DNA of 64,000 nt from positions 41,295,912-41,359,911 of the forward strand of contig OX579636.1 of assembly GCA_951230915.1 (NCBI GenBank), written 5' to 3'. Both the position numbers and the translations under genes were made by a program. Within the stretch, counting starts at the first letter, position 1; each line of letters opens with the position of its first letter. Positions 33,684-45,227 of this stretch are shown here, piece by piece. Under the pieces are notes generated by a model. The model was not told the DNA's origin and did not search any database. It saw only the letters and a list, made by a program, of their open reading frames with translations. Origin of the DNA: Antitrichia curtipendula. Taxonomy: Eukaryota; Streptophyta; Bryopsida; Hypnales; Leucodontaceae.

Positions 33684-34985
33684 CATCGGGAGATCTTCTG
33701 ATCCTTTCTACGGGCCATGCCGCCATCGTGAGATCTCCTGATGAAATCTCCAACCACTTAGCGCAGTCAAGAGTTGTACTTCTGTGTTTGAGTATGACTG
33801 CTTGTAGACACCATTTTCTTGCAGCTGTTGTCTGTGACATGTAATACCGTATGTCGGCATAATGAAAACATCTATTTCGGTATGCTGCGGTTTAATCTCT
33901 GCATGCAACTTAGGATAATTTTGCTTATACCTGAAGTGTGGCTTCGGCTTTCTCTGATGTGTTGCATTGCATGTGGTTCATGTTTGTATTAGATTGAAAG
34001 TGCAGTGCTTGGATTATGCGTGCTTCAGTATTAATCTGTGTCTGCAATTTATTTCCTCTCACATTTAGTGAACGAGGGAATTCTGCTTTCATGGATTTCT
34101 TGATCTTTAGTCTCAAGAAGTAGGCAACCAGGTAGAGACCATTTCTAGTAGTGAGAGAGATTCCATGTTCCTTTCACACAATCTGTTACTATTTCTGATG
34201 GAACAATATGCTTGCCATTATTCATCTGGAGTCAGATTGGCAATGTCTTAGTCTTTACACACTCCTCCAGTTGCCTTCCTACAAATTTCATCGGGGGATC
34301 TCCTGGTGTACCACTGGAGGTCAGCCATGATGTACATTTGCTGCAAAACGGATTCTAGCTACGAACGCAGTCGTGGACCTCCGCGTGAATGAGTGGTTAA
34401 TAATATACAGTGAGTGTTGGCATTTAATCACAAACCATCACTTTGTTATAGATGATTACATTGCTTGACGATGTTAGTACTCTATCGGGGGATCTCACGT
34501 TGAAATCATGACTGCGGGCGTTCTCCCTAAGAGGAAATCCTCATTTGATAATTATGTAATCATCTCCTACTCTTTGAGACAATCTCTTACATCATGTCTT
34601 CTTGTGAATCATATACTGTTTTGGAGGACTGTAAGTATAGCACTCGCATTGTACCACAAGAGTTGAGATAGGGATTCATATGGGTGATGGGAGCTATATT
34701 TGCTTCAAGCACTTTTCATCGGGAGATCTCTCGATACTTTTTGGGACGTTGTTCTACTGCTAATGGGATCCTCAAATATTGGATACCTTGGTCGGATTTC
34801 TCCCAATCCAGTAGTGCAAACTTCTGCACAGTAATTATCGAGCAATGTCTGAAGAATTCGAGTCATTTCTATACAGACAAAGCAGTTCATGCAGTAGTAA
34901 CGACTGCAAAACTTGATGCATGCAACCCCATCATACATGGGGAAATCTCCTGATATAGAGGAAAACATCGGGGGATTTTGCCACT
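33684..34985. repeat. Palindrome cluster downstream of gene 2
   Basis: Copies at 33684-33703, 33724-33743, 34289-34308, 34483-34502, 34717-34736 and 34936-34955, with a decayed one at about 34966-34985. They fill the space from the gene 2 stop to the right terminal repeat. No further gene is seen in 33656-35007. Confidence 0.8.
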
Positions 34986-35007
34986 TCCTTAATTCTGGAC
35001 TACCCCC

Positions 35008-35033
35008 AGTCCAAAAGTAGTTAAATAGGGCAT
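35008..35033 (-). repeat. Right 26-bp terminal inverted repeat
   Basis: Reverse complement of the left terminal repeat without mismatch, followed by ATTG at 35034-35037. Just inside lies a small hairpin (GGACTACCCCCAGTCC, about 34997-35012) that overlaps the repeat. Confidence 0.85.
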
Positions 35034-35037
35034 ATTG

Positions 35038-37236
35038 TGACAAAAAAACAAAAACAAAAAACTTGTGTAGCCTTGCGTGCAAACATACTTCCTACTCACG
35101 AAGATGGAGAAGCTAAAGGTCCTGCAGAAACGAACACAAGACGCTGACAGAGAAGGCAAAGGTCCCCACAAGCCAAAGAGTTGCAGAAAGCTGTTGAGAA
35201 AAACTGTTGAGAAAACCGAATTGCTTGCTGAGCGAGCTGAAGGCAAATTATGTTGATGCAATGGCTACTGTCAAGCTAGGCATCCGCAAAGCCTTCGGAC
35301 ATTGTGGAGTCGTCTAGTACTTCGAGTTTTGAGTGCTAAGAAATTGCAGACTTCCTTTGCATCACACATTCTTCGCCGCAAAAAGGGTGCATTTTTTGTG
35401 TTGGGTTACTTGTATCGAGACTGCAGCAAATACAAATCCTCAACCTCGAAATTGTTCGAACTTGAGATCTTGGCTGCGGAGAAGTTCTTCGACAACCTGT
35501 CTCTTCAATTCTCACTATGGATATCCACTGACTACTCCAAGCACAAAGCTTTCGATTCCAATGGTTGATAGAACTTTCAACTCATTCCAAGATCCGGTAT
35601 GTCTTTTTCAGTCAACTCATTACAGAAGTTGTTACTTGTACAATTGCATCATTGCGGATGCATTCTCGGGTAAATTCTCATCATGTATACCATTTTTTTC
35701 TTTTTCTTTGAAGATTGAGGTCCTAATAATCTCTGACATCTATACACTCTGCAGCACAAAATGGATTAAGCCCATTGATGCCTTCAACTGGATTCCATGA
35801 GCTAGAATGGAATCACCTTGTCTGTCTCCACTCCTTCCTTTGGAATTCATTTAGGGACAATTTTCAATCAAGCTTTGTAGGTTAAGTATGTTTTTGCCTT
35901 GGCAATCAACAATTTGAATGGTGATGGCGTGATCGCATTCTATTTCATGTGAATTGTGAGCAAACAAAGAAAGACATAAGTGGATTTCTTCTAGTCTTAC
36001 CATTTCAAAAGTATGCAAGGCAAGTGGATGGGAATTAATCGACTGCAAATGACGGAGTATGAAGGATTCATTGAAGACAATGAGCTTGTATTGCATTTGT
36101 TATGCTTTCTAATGACTTCCAAATGTTGCTAAGTAGTAGTTGGGTTTCTCTTCATGAATATAGAGCCTTTGCTTATGCATCAAACTTCTTGTGTGGAATC
36201 AACTATGTGTTATGTCCTCTATGTGTTAATTGCTATTAGTTCAAGAATTAGAGGCAATTTAATTGCATTGATCTTGGTGGTGAAAGACTCATAGCTCAAG
36301 AGAAGCAACATTAATTTCATGGCAAGGATCTAGAGGAAATGACCCTTATCAAGCTCTTTATTCATCCAAATGCTAATTGAATCAGTGACATAGGTTGGAG
36401 ACATTGAATTCAACTGCACCATAGCCACATGTAGAACACCTCTCAAACGCAAATGTTTGTTGTTATCATTGCAACAATTCTTTTCATTACTCCATATAAC
36501 TACTTGGTTATGTGCATGCTTGTTGCAAATCGGATAGGCATACCACAATGTACCCTTCAAGGAAGATAAAGACATTTTCAACACCATCCTTGAGCCCTTC
36601 ATCATTGGCACTGGAAGTGTGGTTTTAGGAAGAAGAGTTTTGATAAAAGATCATTGCTCAAGACTTTAAGGAAGCCAATAAGTTAGATAACTTGCCAATC
36701 CTACATATTACGCATGAAAATCAATTGTATAGGAAATTTTGCTAAAATGGTGATATTCCATATGCCATTTTTAAACTATGCAGTCTAAACCATTTAGAAT
36801 AAGTATAGATTTCAGACCGTGCAATCTAAATCATCTAGGATAGGTATAGATTTCAAATTACACAGTCTAAACTATAAAAGTGCCAAAGTTGTAGAATGAC
36901 TGCCGTTTTAATGAAATTTCCCATTTGTGTATTAGAGTTGTCTCATATTGTGTACATTGTAGTTACAATTTCTTTCTAAATTCTTACTTTTTGAAACTAC
37001 ACTTAATTTGAAAAGTTGAGTTTAATTTGTGAACTGAAGCTTAGCTTTGAGGAGTCTGAACATGAAAGCAGTGCATCATGCAATTTTGGCATTTGGATTT
37101 GATTTCAAGCCCTTAGAAACCATTCAAATTGCTTGTTATACATTGGCAATAGAAATTAATACCATTTCACTCCAACTCTAATTTTTATATTTATTTATCC
37201 TTTGATGATCACCTATAAACAAGAATATATAATCAT
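35038..37236. other. Spacer right of the element
   Basis: No secure gene. A 50-codon ORF from ATG 35104 is rich in Lys, Glu and Arg but too short to call. About 36779-36872 holds two copies of a roughly 50-bp tandem unit built on GTCTAAACCAT and GGTATAGATTTCA. A 28-bp segment at 37141-37168 is the exact reverse complement of 10452-10479. Confidence 0.45.
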
Positions 37237-38659
37237 CAATGAAGTATGCTCCACCATCCTACATTGATGGAACTTCTAAGGATTCAATTCTTAATTTAAT
37301 TCAAAGATTGGAGGTATAGAATATTAAGTAAGAGATATGGAGTTTGAAAGTTGCTTATAAGTTCACCCAAAATTTGGTCTCTACAACTCTTGATTGGAGT
37401 CTCTAAATCACAAACAGATTTTTGAGCTAAAATTGAGCTTGACTTATCACATTTTCTTTAATTAAATAATTTTCGCAAAAAAATGGATCTACCATGTGTA
37501 AATGAGGTCTAAAATTTAGCTCACAACTCAATCATTCTTTTTGACTTGACTATACATGGTTGACTTCTTATTTATCCCATATTGATTGTCATTCCTCCTA
37601 CCACTATTTTGGTATTAAAATCTTGCTTCTTTTCACCACATAACAAACATTGAGAGACTAGTGAAGCTCTAAGATATTCATAAAGTTTGATTTATATGGC
37701 AAATGCAAACCAAATTGCTATTAAAACAATATAGAAGAAATCAGGTCCAAAGATACCCAATTTGGAATTGGCTAATATCCGAAATGACATCAAATTTTCC
37801 ATAGGTGATGACATTAAATTCTGAAAATGTTGCCACTAGTAGTAACAAGTCATGAAAAAAAAATGTAGAACAATAGCATTTGTTTCTTGTCCCTTGGATC
37901 TTATAAAACAAACATTATTGCCAATGGTTGTACTACACGAGAAGACTTCCCACATGCCAACAGTCATATCGGTAGCCAAAATGCACTATTCGATTTGACA
38001 TCTTTATGGCTTGAAGTGACAAAGTACCAACATGGATTGTGTATGTACATAACAGAGACACACGGTTGTTGTTGCATAGCTTGGGCACGAGTACATTGTT
38101 GTCAACTCGGCCTGTACTACCAACATTCGAGTGGGCCACATGTTTCATGGAAATAAGTGACACTGATCATATAAATGAAATTATCCCTTTTTTACATAGT
38201 AAACAATTAATTTTCAAGCAAAAACACCAAACATATTGAGATTCCAATTCTTCTCTAATGATATCAAATATAGTATGTTTCCTTGAAATTATATGCCAAA
38301 TAATTTTTTTGCTTGAATTAAAATTGTATTGAGGTGTTGTTTAATTTTACTAATGTCCTCACTAGGTGTTTATTATAATCAAGGGATTAGATTTATGCCT
38401 TCCCCCCTTACTTTATTTGATGTTTATTATAACCAGTGAGTCAGGTACATGCTTGATCCATATTCCATTTGGTGTTTATTGTAACTAAGATTTTAAAGAA
38501 TCAAATTATAAATTATAGTCCTTTGATGGACAATTTAAAACAAATCAAATATATAATATTTCTTGAATTATTTTACACAATTATGATGCACAATATCCTT
38601 CTTTTATGCACATTATTGAACATAGTTGTACTTTACTCCCAAAAGAAGCGAACTTGGCT
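37237..38659 (+). repeat. 1.4-kb dispersed repeat, copy B
   Basis: Direct-orientation partner of 10501-11926, about 26.7 kb away; the 19.9-kb element lies between the copies. Small indels and many transitions separate them. Confidence 0.75.
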
Positions 38660-40142
38660 ATATGCACTTTTATTAAAACCATTATTTCATGTAATAACAA
38701 ATTCTAAATGCTCTACCCTTGTCTTTAGCCTCTAAAGAATATGTTTTGATTATAAATTTTCGAAAGTTTTCTTTTTCAAAAGTTCAAAAGGTTTATTGTT
38801 GAAAGGTCTATGCATTGAGTAAAGACAAAAATATATTTTACAAAAATCTTTAAAAATAATGCACTATGAAAATGTACAAATTTTTTTGGAAAAATTTAAT
38901 ATCATAGGTTGCAAGATTATAGTATTTCAAATTAAAATATTTGTTTTTGCAAGCATGTCCAATAGGATTAGCAAAAGGAAATCTATGCAAAAAATGAACA
39001 ATCTAACAAAGAATGTATGTTATTGTACTTCATGTCAAAAATTTGAAGACATACTATCCAAATTGACTTTGAGGACCTTGCTTGAATTTCTAATTGTCTT
39101 TTTGTTCTTTAGGAGTTAGAACCAAAATCAAGTTGATTTTGCATTTATGTAATAAAAAAAATTTACTTTAGGACTTTTAATCTTACAAATAAATAGTGAA
39201 CTAATTTTACCATCTTAATTGATTCATAAGTTTAGCCTATCATACTAAAATTTGGTTAATTAAATTAAAAATTGGAGACAAAGGCAAGGTTGACGCAACT
39301 CTACCATTATTTCTAATACGAGCATGATGAATTCTAAAAACAGAAAGATTTCACATAATATTTTTGTCCCATAAATTTTTTTGGAATAAATAAGGCTCAC
39401 TTTACAATAGACCTAATTGTTGAATCCATTTCAAAACCACCAAAACCAACCAAGAGGATTATTTCAATCCTAAAATTGGGCCATCAATTGGGCTCCAAAT
39501 CTTTTACATTGAGAATTGGCTCAGTTTGTGTCAACCACATAGCCACTTTAGCAGTACATAGATGGCAATTATTGGACTCCTAAAACTTAAAACAAAGTGA
39601 AAAAATTGAGTCACACTAACCCCGACTTAATTCTTGAACTTGGATCCAATACAAGGTCATCCAATGTTTTATAAATTGAGCCACTTCAACTCCATCTCTA
39701 TCCCTAATTGGGTCTAAAATCTTTACACTATAAGAACTAATTCACTTTGTGTCAACTACATGGCCATTTTAGTGGAACATACATGACGATTATTAGACTC
39801 CAAAAACTTAAACTGAAGTAAAAAAATAAACCACCCTACATACAACCCAATTCTTGAACTTGGACCCAATTTGAGATCACCTAATAACTTATTTGTAAAT
39901 TGAGCCAATTCCAATTCCAATTCCATTTCCATCTCCGGACCCCAATGTACCCACCTATCCACCCACCCAAAAAAGACATTAAATTTATTTACTTTAAAAT
40001 TTTACAAACATCAAAAATTTAAAAATCCCCATTAAAACCATTACCCACCCCCCTTTTTTAAGATTTATTTTACTCCAAACGTACCCGGCAACTGCAACTC
40101 CGGTAATGCAAACTAACTTAGGGCAACGCCAGAGAACAGCGA
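38660..40142. other. AT-rich spacer with a tandem duplication
   Basis: No gene. About 39485-39710 and 39711-39925 are two diverged copies of a unit of about 225 bp (shared phrases TTGTGTCAAC, ATGGCC/ATAGCC and TTCTTGAACTTGGA). Confidence 0.5.
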
Positions 40143-40804
40143 GTGAGTGAAAGTCAGAGTGAGAATCACTCGGGACTCGTCTTTCAAAGCTCTCGATCAG
40201 AATCGTATGTAACTTCGTCCCAATTCGGGGGTGACGAAAATACTACAAGCGGTATGCGCGAAGTGTCCCAGTACCTCAGTGGGGGGTGCCTGCTGCGCGA
40301 CAACCTCCGATCCGCGCTTTGCTTCGCTGTGTCATCTCCAGGTCGCTTGGAGCTTCGGAGCAGGTCCGTCGCTGCCGCGCCTTTTGAAAGCAGCAGCATT
40401 ACTGCCTTCCACCCAAACAAGATCTGCTTTGTATCGTCCCACATTGATCTGGTATTGTGTTCTTTGATCTCAAGAGCTTTCTCTCTCTTTCGTCATCTTC
40501 TACTTCAGGAGCGCTCGCATCTTCGGTCGGTCTGTTAGGTTTTGCATTCCGGAATTAAGTTAGGTGTTGGCATCATCCCCGGCCCTTGTAGATTTTCTGG
40601 AGGAAACCCTAGTTTTGATTGAACGTTTTGAAAACGTGGGCTTTCAAGCTTGATGGAGTGGTTGTGAGATTCAGTGAGGGGAGGCGGGGGCCAAGCTAGG
40701 GCTGGAACGGAGTCATGTGATTGAGTGGACGAGAGCAGCCAGGACACACCGGCGAAATTTGAGTGCGTTCTTGGTTGTGGAGGGTGGTCTTGAGGGAGGC
40801 CACG

Positions 40805-42004
40805 ATGCGGATGAGGGGGAAGGTAGGAGTAGGGAGTAGTAGTGGCATCACATGGAAGGGCGTGCTGGTGCTGTGTGTGGCGAGTTTCTGCGTGGGCTTG
40901 CTGTTCACGAATCGCATGTGGAGTGACCCGGAGTTCGGCGACGATGTGAGAACAGAGTGCAATCCCCAGCCTAGGTCAAGCAACGACAAGACGGAAATTG
41001 TGGACGAAGTGTCGCGGACGCACCAAGTGATCCAGACGCTGGACAAGACGATAGCGTCGCTGGAAGATGAGCTCGCGACTGCCCGCAGGCAGAAGGCCAC
41101 GGGCGGGAATTCGCGGGCGGTGACGACCCGCGCGTCCGAGGGGGTTGGGGTTGGGCTGGCCGGGGCGCCTAGCGAGGGGCGGAAGAAGGCGTTCGTGGTG
41201 ATCGGCATCAACACGGCCTTCAGCAGTCGCAAGCGGCGCGACTCCGTGCGCGAGACGTGGATGGTGCAGGGCGAGAAGCTGCGCAAGCTCGAGGAGGAGA
41301 AGGGCATCGTGATGCGCTTCGTGATCGGGCACAGCGCGACGCCGGGCGGGATCCTGGACCGCGCCATCGAGGCAGAGGCCGCGCAGCACCAGGATTTCCT
41401 GCGCCTGGACCACGTGGAGGGCTACCACGAGCTGTCGATGAAGACGAAGATCTACTTCGCGACGGCGGTGCAGAAGTGGGACGCGGAGTTCTACGTGAAG
41501 GTGGACGACGACGTGCACGTGAATGTGGCCATGCTGGGCGCGACCCTGGCGCGGCACCGCACGAAGCCGCGCGTGTACATCGGGTGCATGAAGTCGGGCC
41601 CCGTGCTGGCGCAGAAGGGCGTGAAGTACCACGAGCCCGAGTACTGGAAGTTCGGCGAGGAGGGCAACAAGTATTTTCGGCACGCGACTGGGCAGATTTA
41701 CGCGATTTCCAAAGACCTGGCGCGCTACATCGCGGCGAACCAGGCGCTGCTGCACCGTTTCGCGAACGAGGACGTGTCGCTGGGCGCGTGGATCATCGGT
41801 CTGGACGTGGACCACATCGACGACCGCAGCATGTGCTGCGGCACTCCGCCGGACTGCGAGTGGAAGGCGCAGGCGGGCAACGTGTGCGTGGCTTCGTTCG
41901 ACTGGACGTGCAGCGGCATCTGCAAGTCCGTGGAGAGACTCAAGGACGTGCACCAGCGGTGCGGGGAAGGCGACGACGCCGTGTGGAGTTCCGATTTCTC
42001 GTAA
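40805..42004 (+). CDS. Beta-1,3-galactosyltransferase (GT31), type II membrane protein
   Basis: 399 residues from ATG 40805; an upstream in-frame GTG is not needed. A short basic tail is followed by one hydrophobic segment (about residues 15-35, [15 protein letters not shown]), a coiled stem (about 55-90) and a GT31 catalytic domain. [20 protein letters not shown] starts the domain, VDDDVH holds the D234-D236 metal-binding motif, and [13 protein letters not shown] is the usual C-terminal signature. Closest in form to plant B3GALT-like enzymes, which add galactose in the Golgi to arabinogalactan-protein or N-glycan chains. It has no introns here although many homologues have several, and its GC3 is far above its flanks, so a retrocopy origin is possible. 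It looks intact. The acceptor sugar cannot be told from the sequence. Confidence 0.9.
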   Translation: MRMRGKVGVGSSSGITWKGVLVLCVASFCVGLLFTNRMWSDPEFGDDVRTECNPQPRSSNDKTEIVDEVSRTHQVIQTLDKTIASLEDELATARRQKATGGNSRAVTTRASEGVGVGLAGAPSEGRKKAFVVIGINTAFSSRKRRDSVRETWMVQGEKLRKLEEEKGIVMRFVIGHSATPGGILDRAIEAEAAQHQDFLRLDHVEGYHELSMKTKIYFATAVQKWDAEFYVKVDDDVHVNVAMLGATLARHRTKPRVYIGCMKSGPVLAQKGVKYHEPEYWKFGEEGNKYFRHATGQIYAISKDLARYIAANQALLHRFANEDVSLGAWIIGLDVDHIDDRSMCCGTPPDCEWKAQAGNVCVASFDWTCSGICKSVERLKDVHQRCGEGDDAVWSSDFS

Positions 42005-45000
42005 CTGACTGCGCACCTGCTCGCCTCCCTGCTGGGTAGGGATCATCCTGCATCCTGTGGGGGCCGCTTCTTCACTTGACTAATGGGTAGGTAGAGAGAG
42101 AGGTGTAAGTATGTCAATAACAAGGATTATAATTACTGAGAGAGAGATTTATTAGAGAGAGACGCGAAGGCTTGCATTGCATTGCAGCTGAGCGTGACGT
42201 TCCACGCTTTTTGTGTCGTGGGAGAGGAACCCAAGCACCCATTGTGCGGAGAGTGTAATGACGAGAAGCCCTTTTGAGCGATGTACCGGTACTAGTGTGT
42301 CTGTGGCCCAAGTGTCTCATTTATTCGTAAGGTAGCTGTACTGTGCATAGGATGACTTCCGCTTATCGGACCGAGTAGTACCAATGTGGCTTTTGATTGA
42401 TTCAAGCGTTTCAGGAATTTTTGTCTGGGCCTCTCAGTCTCTCGGGACATCGATCGGTCCGTAGAATGGAGGCGGGCTTGCGAAGATCCTCGTGAACCTG
42501 GATGCGGCCCTGTCCTCCTCTGCATACTCCCCTGCTTGCCCACAGCGGAGGAAGCCTGTGCACCATTTGTAATTCCTAGTTGATTGATTTTTCTCAATTG
42601 TACATTGTGGCCATTGCTCCGGATCTCTTGATGTTCTTGTGCCCTTTGCTCAATGGGGAGTTGTTTTCTTAGTTGCCTGGTTAATGCGGAGCGGTATCTC
42701 AAAGTAGAGTATTCTAGGGAACTGTTTGATTGTTTTTGGGCAAGGACCTTGGCTTCTTTGGAAGTTAAAACTTGCTGGTACTGTGGGTTTTCTTGCACCT
42801 TAGGTCTAACATTCTTGAGCTGACTATCGACGGTTCTTTTCCATTTCAGAAAGATTCGTCTGATTTTGTGAGTTTTCACCCAACGAGGCAGCATGTCATT
42901 GGAATAGATTTTAAGCTGAACCTCTGCAATCATTTAGGGGAGGAGGGGTACTACTTCTACGCTTACAATGTACTGGCTTGAGTGATCTTTTTAAGAAGTG
43001 TTATGCTTTAATCAGACTTTTTGAGTGTTGGGATCGTTTTTCCTCGCATGACTTATGTGCAGAAACCAATGTTCTAGAAGCATCGCAAGTTGTTATGAAA
43101 ATCCTTTTAGAATTGTTTGTAGTGCCTTGTATTAGAGTATTTGTGGCATAGAAATGATCTATGTGCTCCCCCCTTAATCCTGTAGCAGCTGAATCCTTTA
43201 TCGGGTTTCTGCACAAATTCTGCCTATGTACCTGTTCCAATATTTCCTTCAATTTAACCCCTAAAATGCTTGTTTTGAGCATCTTGAAATTTGCTCTAAA
43301 TTGAACAAAATGCCAACATTTTGATAAGTTGTATCAATTTTTTATAAATTGTACCCATACAAAATTTGAATTAGACATGTTAGAGATCTAATAGGAAAAG
43401 AAAATACAACAATAACACATATGGAGTGAAAGCCTATAATGTTTGACCATGAGGGTGTCAAAATTGCAAAAGTGATTTGAAGTCTTTCAATCTTCTTTTC
43501 ACAAGTTAAATCTAAAAAGTTGGTGACCAAAAAAATATGAGGTTAAAGGGCCTAATATGTATAACCCCATTCAATTTATGGCTTCTTAAAATCTCTTTAC
43601 AAATTTTTGGAATGAATTTTGAATGTGATTTTTTCTCCAAGATCTAGTGTATTTGAGGCTCATTTTCAAGAACTCTCAACACTACAAGAAGTCAAGATTG
43701 CAAGGGGTACCCTTACACAAAATCTTGAATAGAAAAATCACTAAAATTTATTTTTAAGATTGAATTTTTGATGCTAAAATTAGACTTCAAGAACTTTTCA
43801 AAAATATAAAATACTAAAAATGACAACTTGGTTAGGTTTTATTTAACTTCAAAGTTTTGCAAACACCAGATTTGGGTGCCTTGGGCATTTAAGGGTTAAT
43901 GTATTCAGTCATAGAGGAAGATACTTCTAAAAATTCAAGAATTACTCTAGATGAAGAAGATTGAACTTCCACCGAACATATACCTGCAGCACTTTGATTG
44001 TCATCACTTTAGGTTGATGGACTAAAACGGAGTTGAATTTTCTAAATTGTGAAGCTTTATTAGAGTTATCCAAAAAGTCACTCTCCCTCTGTGCACTAGT
44101 TTGCTTCTACTTCTACATTGCATTTGAATTTTCATTTAACCTAAATATTTTTTTGGAGTGACAACAAAGCTTGATTGCATGTAATCTAACAATGGGTTGT
44201 CTGTTTCCTAAATTAGAGACTAAGTCCCACCCTTGCAAAAAGAGGGTGGGAATTCACAGATTTGCTCCGAATTGAGCTATGAGCTTCATATGAGTTTTTT
44301 CGTTGTATCCTCCCACTTGAGCTCGAGGATTCTGTATGGAACCTTGCCATAGTCATTCACAGAGACTAACTAATCCCATGAGCAGCAATTACTCCAGCCC
44401 ATTTAGGGCTGGCGGAAATTAAGAATGTTCATTTCAATCCCCAAGGGCTAACAAGACCCACCTATACACTGTGTCACGTATTCCAGACTGCTGTAAAAAT
44501 TTACATGAATGCTATCAATGAGCATAGATTGTAGCCTTGGGATGACACTTGCCAAATCGGCACAACACAACAATCCCCAAAACAATCTGCAGAACTGTAT
44601 CCCAGAACTGGAAAATGAAAACTCTTTGACACTTGCTTAACAATGGCAATTTCCTCACAGTACACCATGGTGAAATTGTAAACCCTTAATAAATTACAAA
44701 CTCATTGTCACAGCATGACGTCGTATTAACTATTCCCGCACCACATCTTAGAAATTCCCAGACTAGTTATGCTCATAACCCCGCACCTTGAAACATTCTC
44801 AGTGCCTCAAAACGATCACCCAAAAGGGATTGCGAATACTATCAGCTAGATTGCCACTCCTGTTTAGCAAATTGTATAGAAACTCAATACAGAGTGACAC
44901 CTGGTCACAACCAAGGCTAACTGTAAAGAAATACGTAACTCCGCCACTCTCGCTCAGCGCTACGGGAACAAAATCATTCTCAAAGTCGAATCCCTTATGA

Positions 45001-45227
45001 GAAATAAACTGATTGCAAGAGCACGACCACAAAGTAACTATTCCTGGCAAAGTGTGTCACCAAAACTCAGAATTTCCGTTTTCCTCATAAGCCCACATCT
45101 CGAAGCATACTCAACGTCTCCAAATGATCACATGAAGAGAAATGTGAACACTATCACCCAGATTGGCCCTCTCCTGTTAAACAAAATGCGTACACAAAAA
45201 AGGGATGAACCTTACATGTCAAAGGGA
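42005..45227. other. 3' flank of the GT31 gene and AT-rich spacer
   Basis: 42005-43000 is probably a long 3' untranslated region of the GT31 gene. A 213-codon minus-strand frame (42933-42292, ATG) lies opposite it, Gln/Arg/Ser-rich and without motifs, and may be chance. 43.3-44.7 kb is AT-rich without features. About 44768-44885 and 45075-45193 are diverged direct copies (shared CTCATAA-CCC, GATCAC and CTCCTGTT phrases). Confidence 0.45.

Larger units (their letters stand above)
15136..35033. mobile_element. 19.9-kb two-gene TIR element with interspersed palindromes
   Basis: Bounded by perfect 26-bp inverted repeats beginning ATGCCCTATTTAACT and by a 4-bp ATTG duplication. It contains two divergent multi-exon genes: gene 1 (-) with a ParB/Srx-like segment and an HAD phosphatase domain, and gene 2 (+) with a DUF7869-like putative transposase core. 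It also has at least 34 copies of a 20-bp palindrome found nowhere else in the window, and a central AT-rich block at about 25.1-28.4 kb. Both genes carry inactivating changes, so this copy is probably not autonomous. Known families with 4-bp duplications do not obviously match. Superfamily assignment is inference and needs a search. Confidence 0.85.

Noticed and set aside
33247..33840. Minus-strand frame containing two palindrome-derived peptide segments
   Set aside because: It overlaps the gene 2 C-terminal coding region and its 3' flank; the palindrome reads open on both strands, so this is expected by chance.
15556..34985. Palindromes as a CRISPR array
   Set aside because: Spacing is irregular, spacers are of very different length and include coding exons; there are no cas genes and the DNA is eukaryotic.
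15136..35033. Integrated large DNA virus fragment
   Set aside because: The genes have many spliceosomal introns, no capsid, polymerase or packaging gene is seen, and TIR plus ATTG duplication fit a transposon better.
35104..35256. 50-codon Lys/Glu-rich ORF just right of the element
   Set aside because: Too short, no family signature, no splice-supported continuation found.
10501..38659. The 1.4-kb direct repeats as LTRs of one giant retroelement
   Set aside because: No reverse transcriptase, integrase or gag sequence between them, divergence is high, and the interior is explained by the TIR element.
40976..42046. Long minus-strand frame of 356 codons over the GT31 gene
   Set aside because: Shadow produced by high GC3; Arg/His/Leu-rich composition and no recognisable domain.
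42292..42933. 213-codon minus-strand ORF as a gene
   Set aside because: It starts with ATG but lies opposite the presumed GT31 3' untranslated region, is of low complexity and has no motif; kept only as a note.
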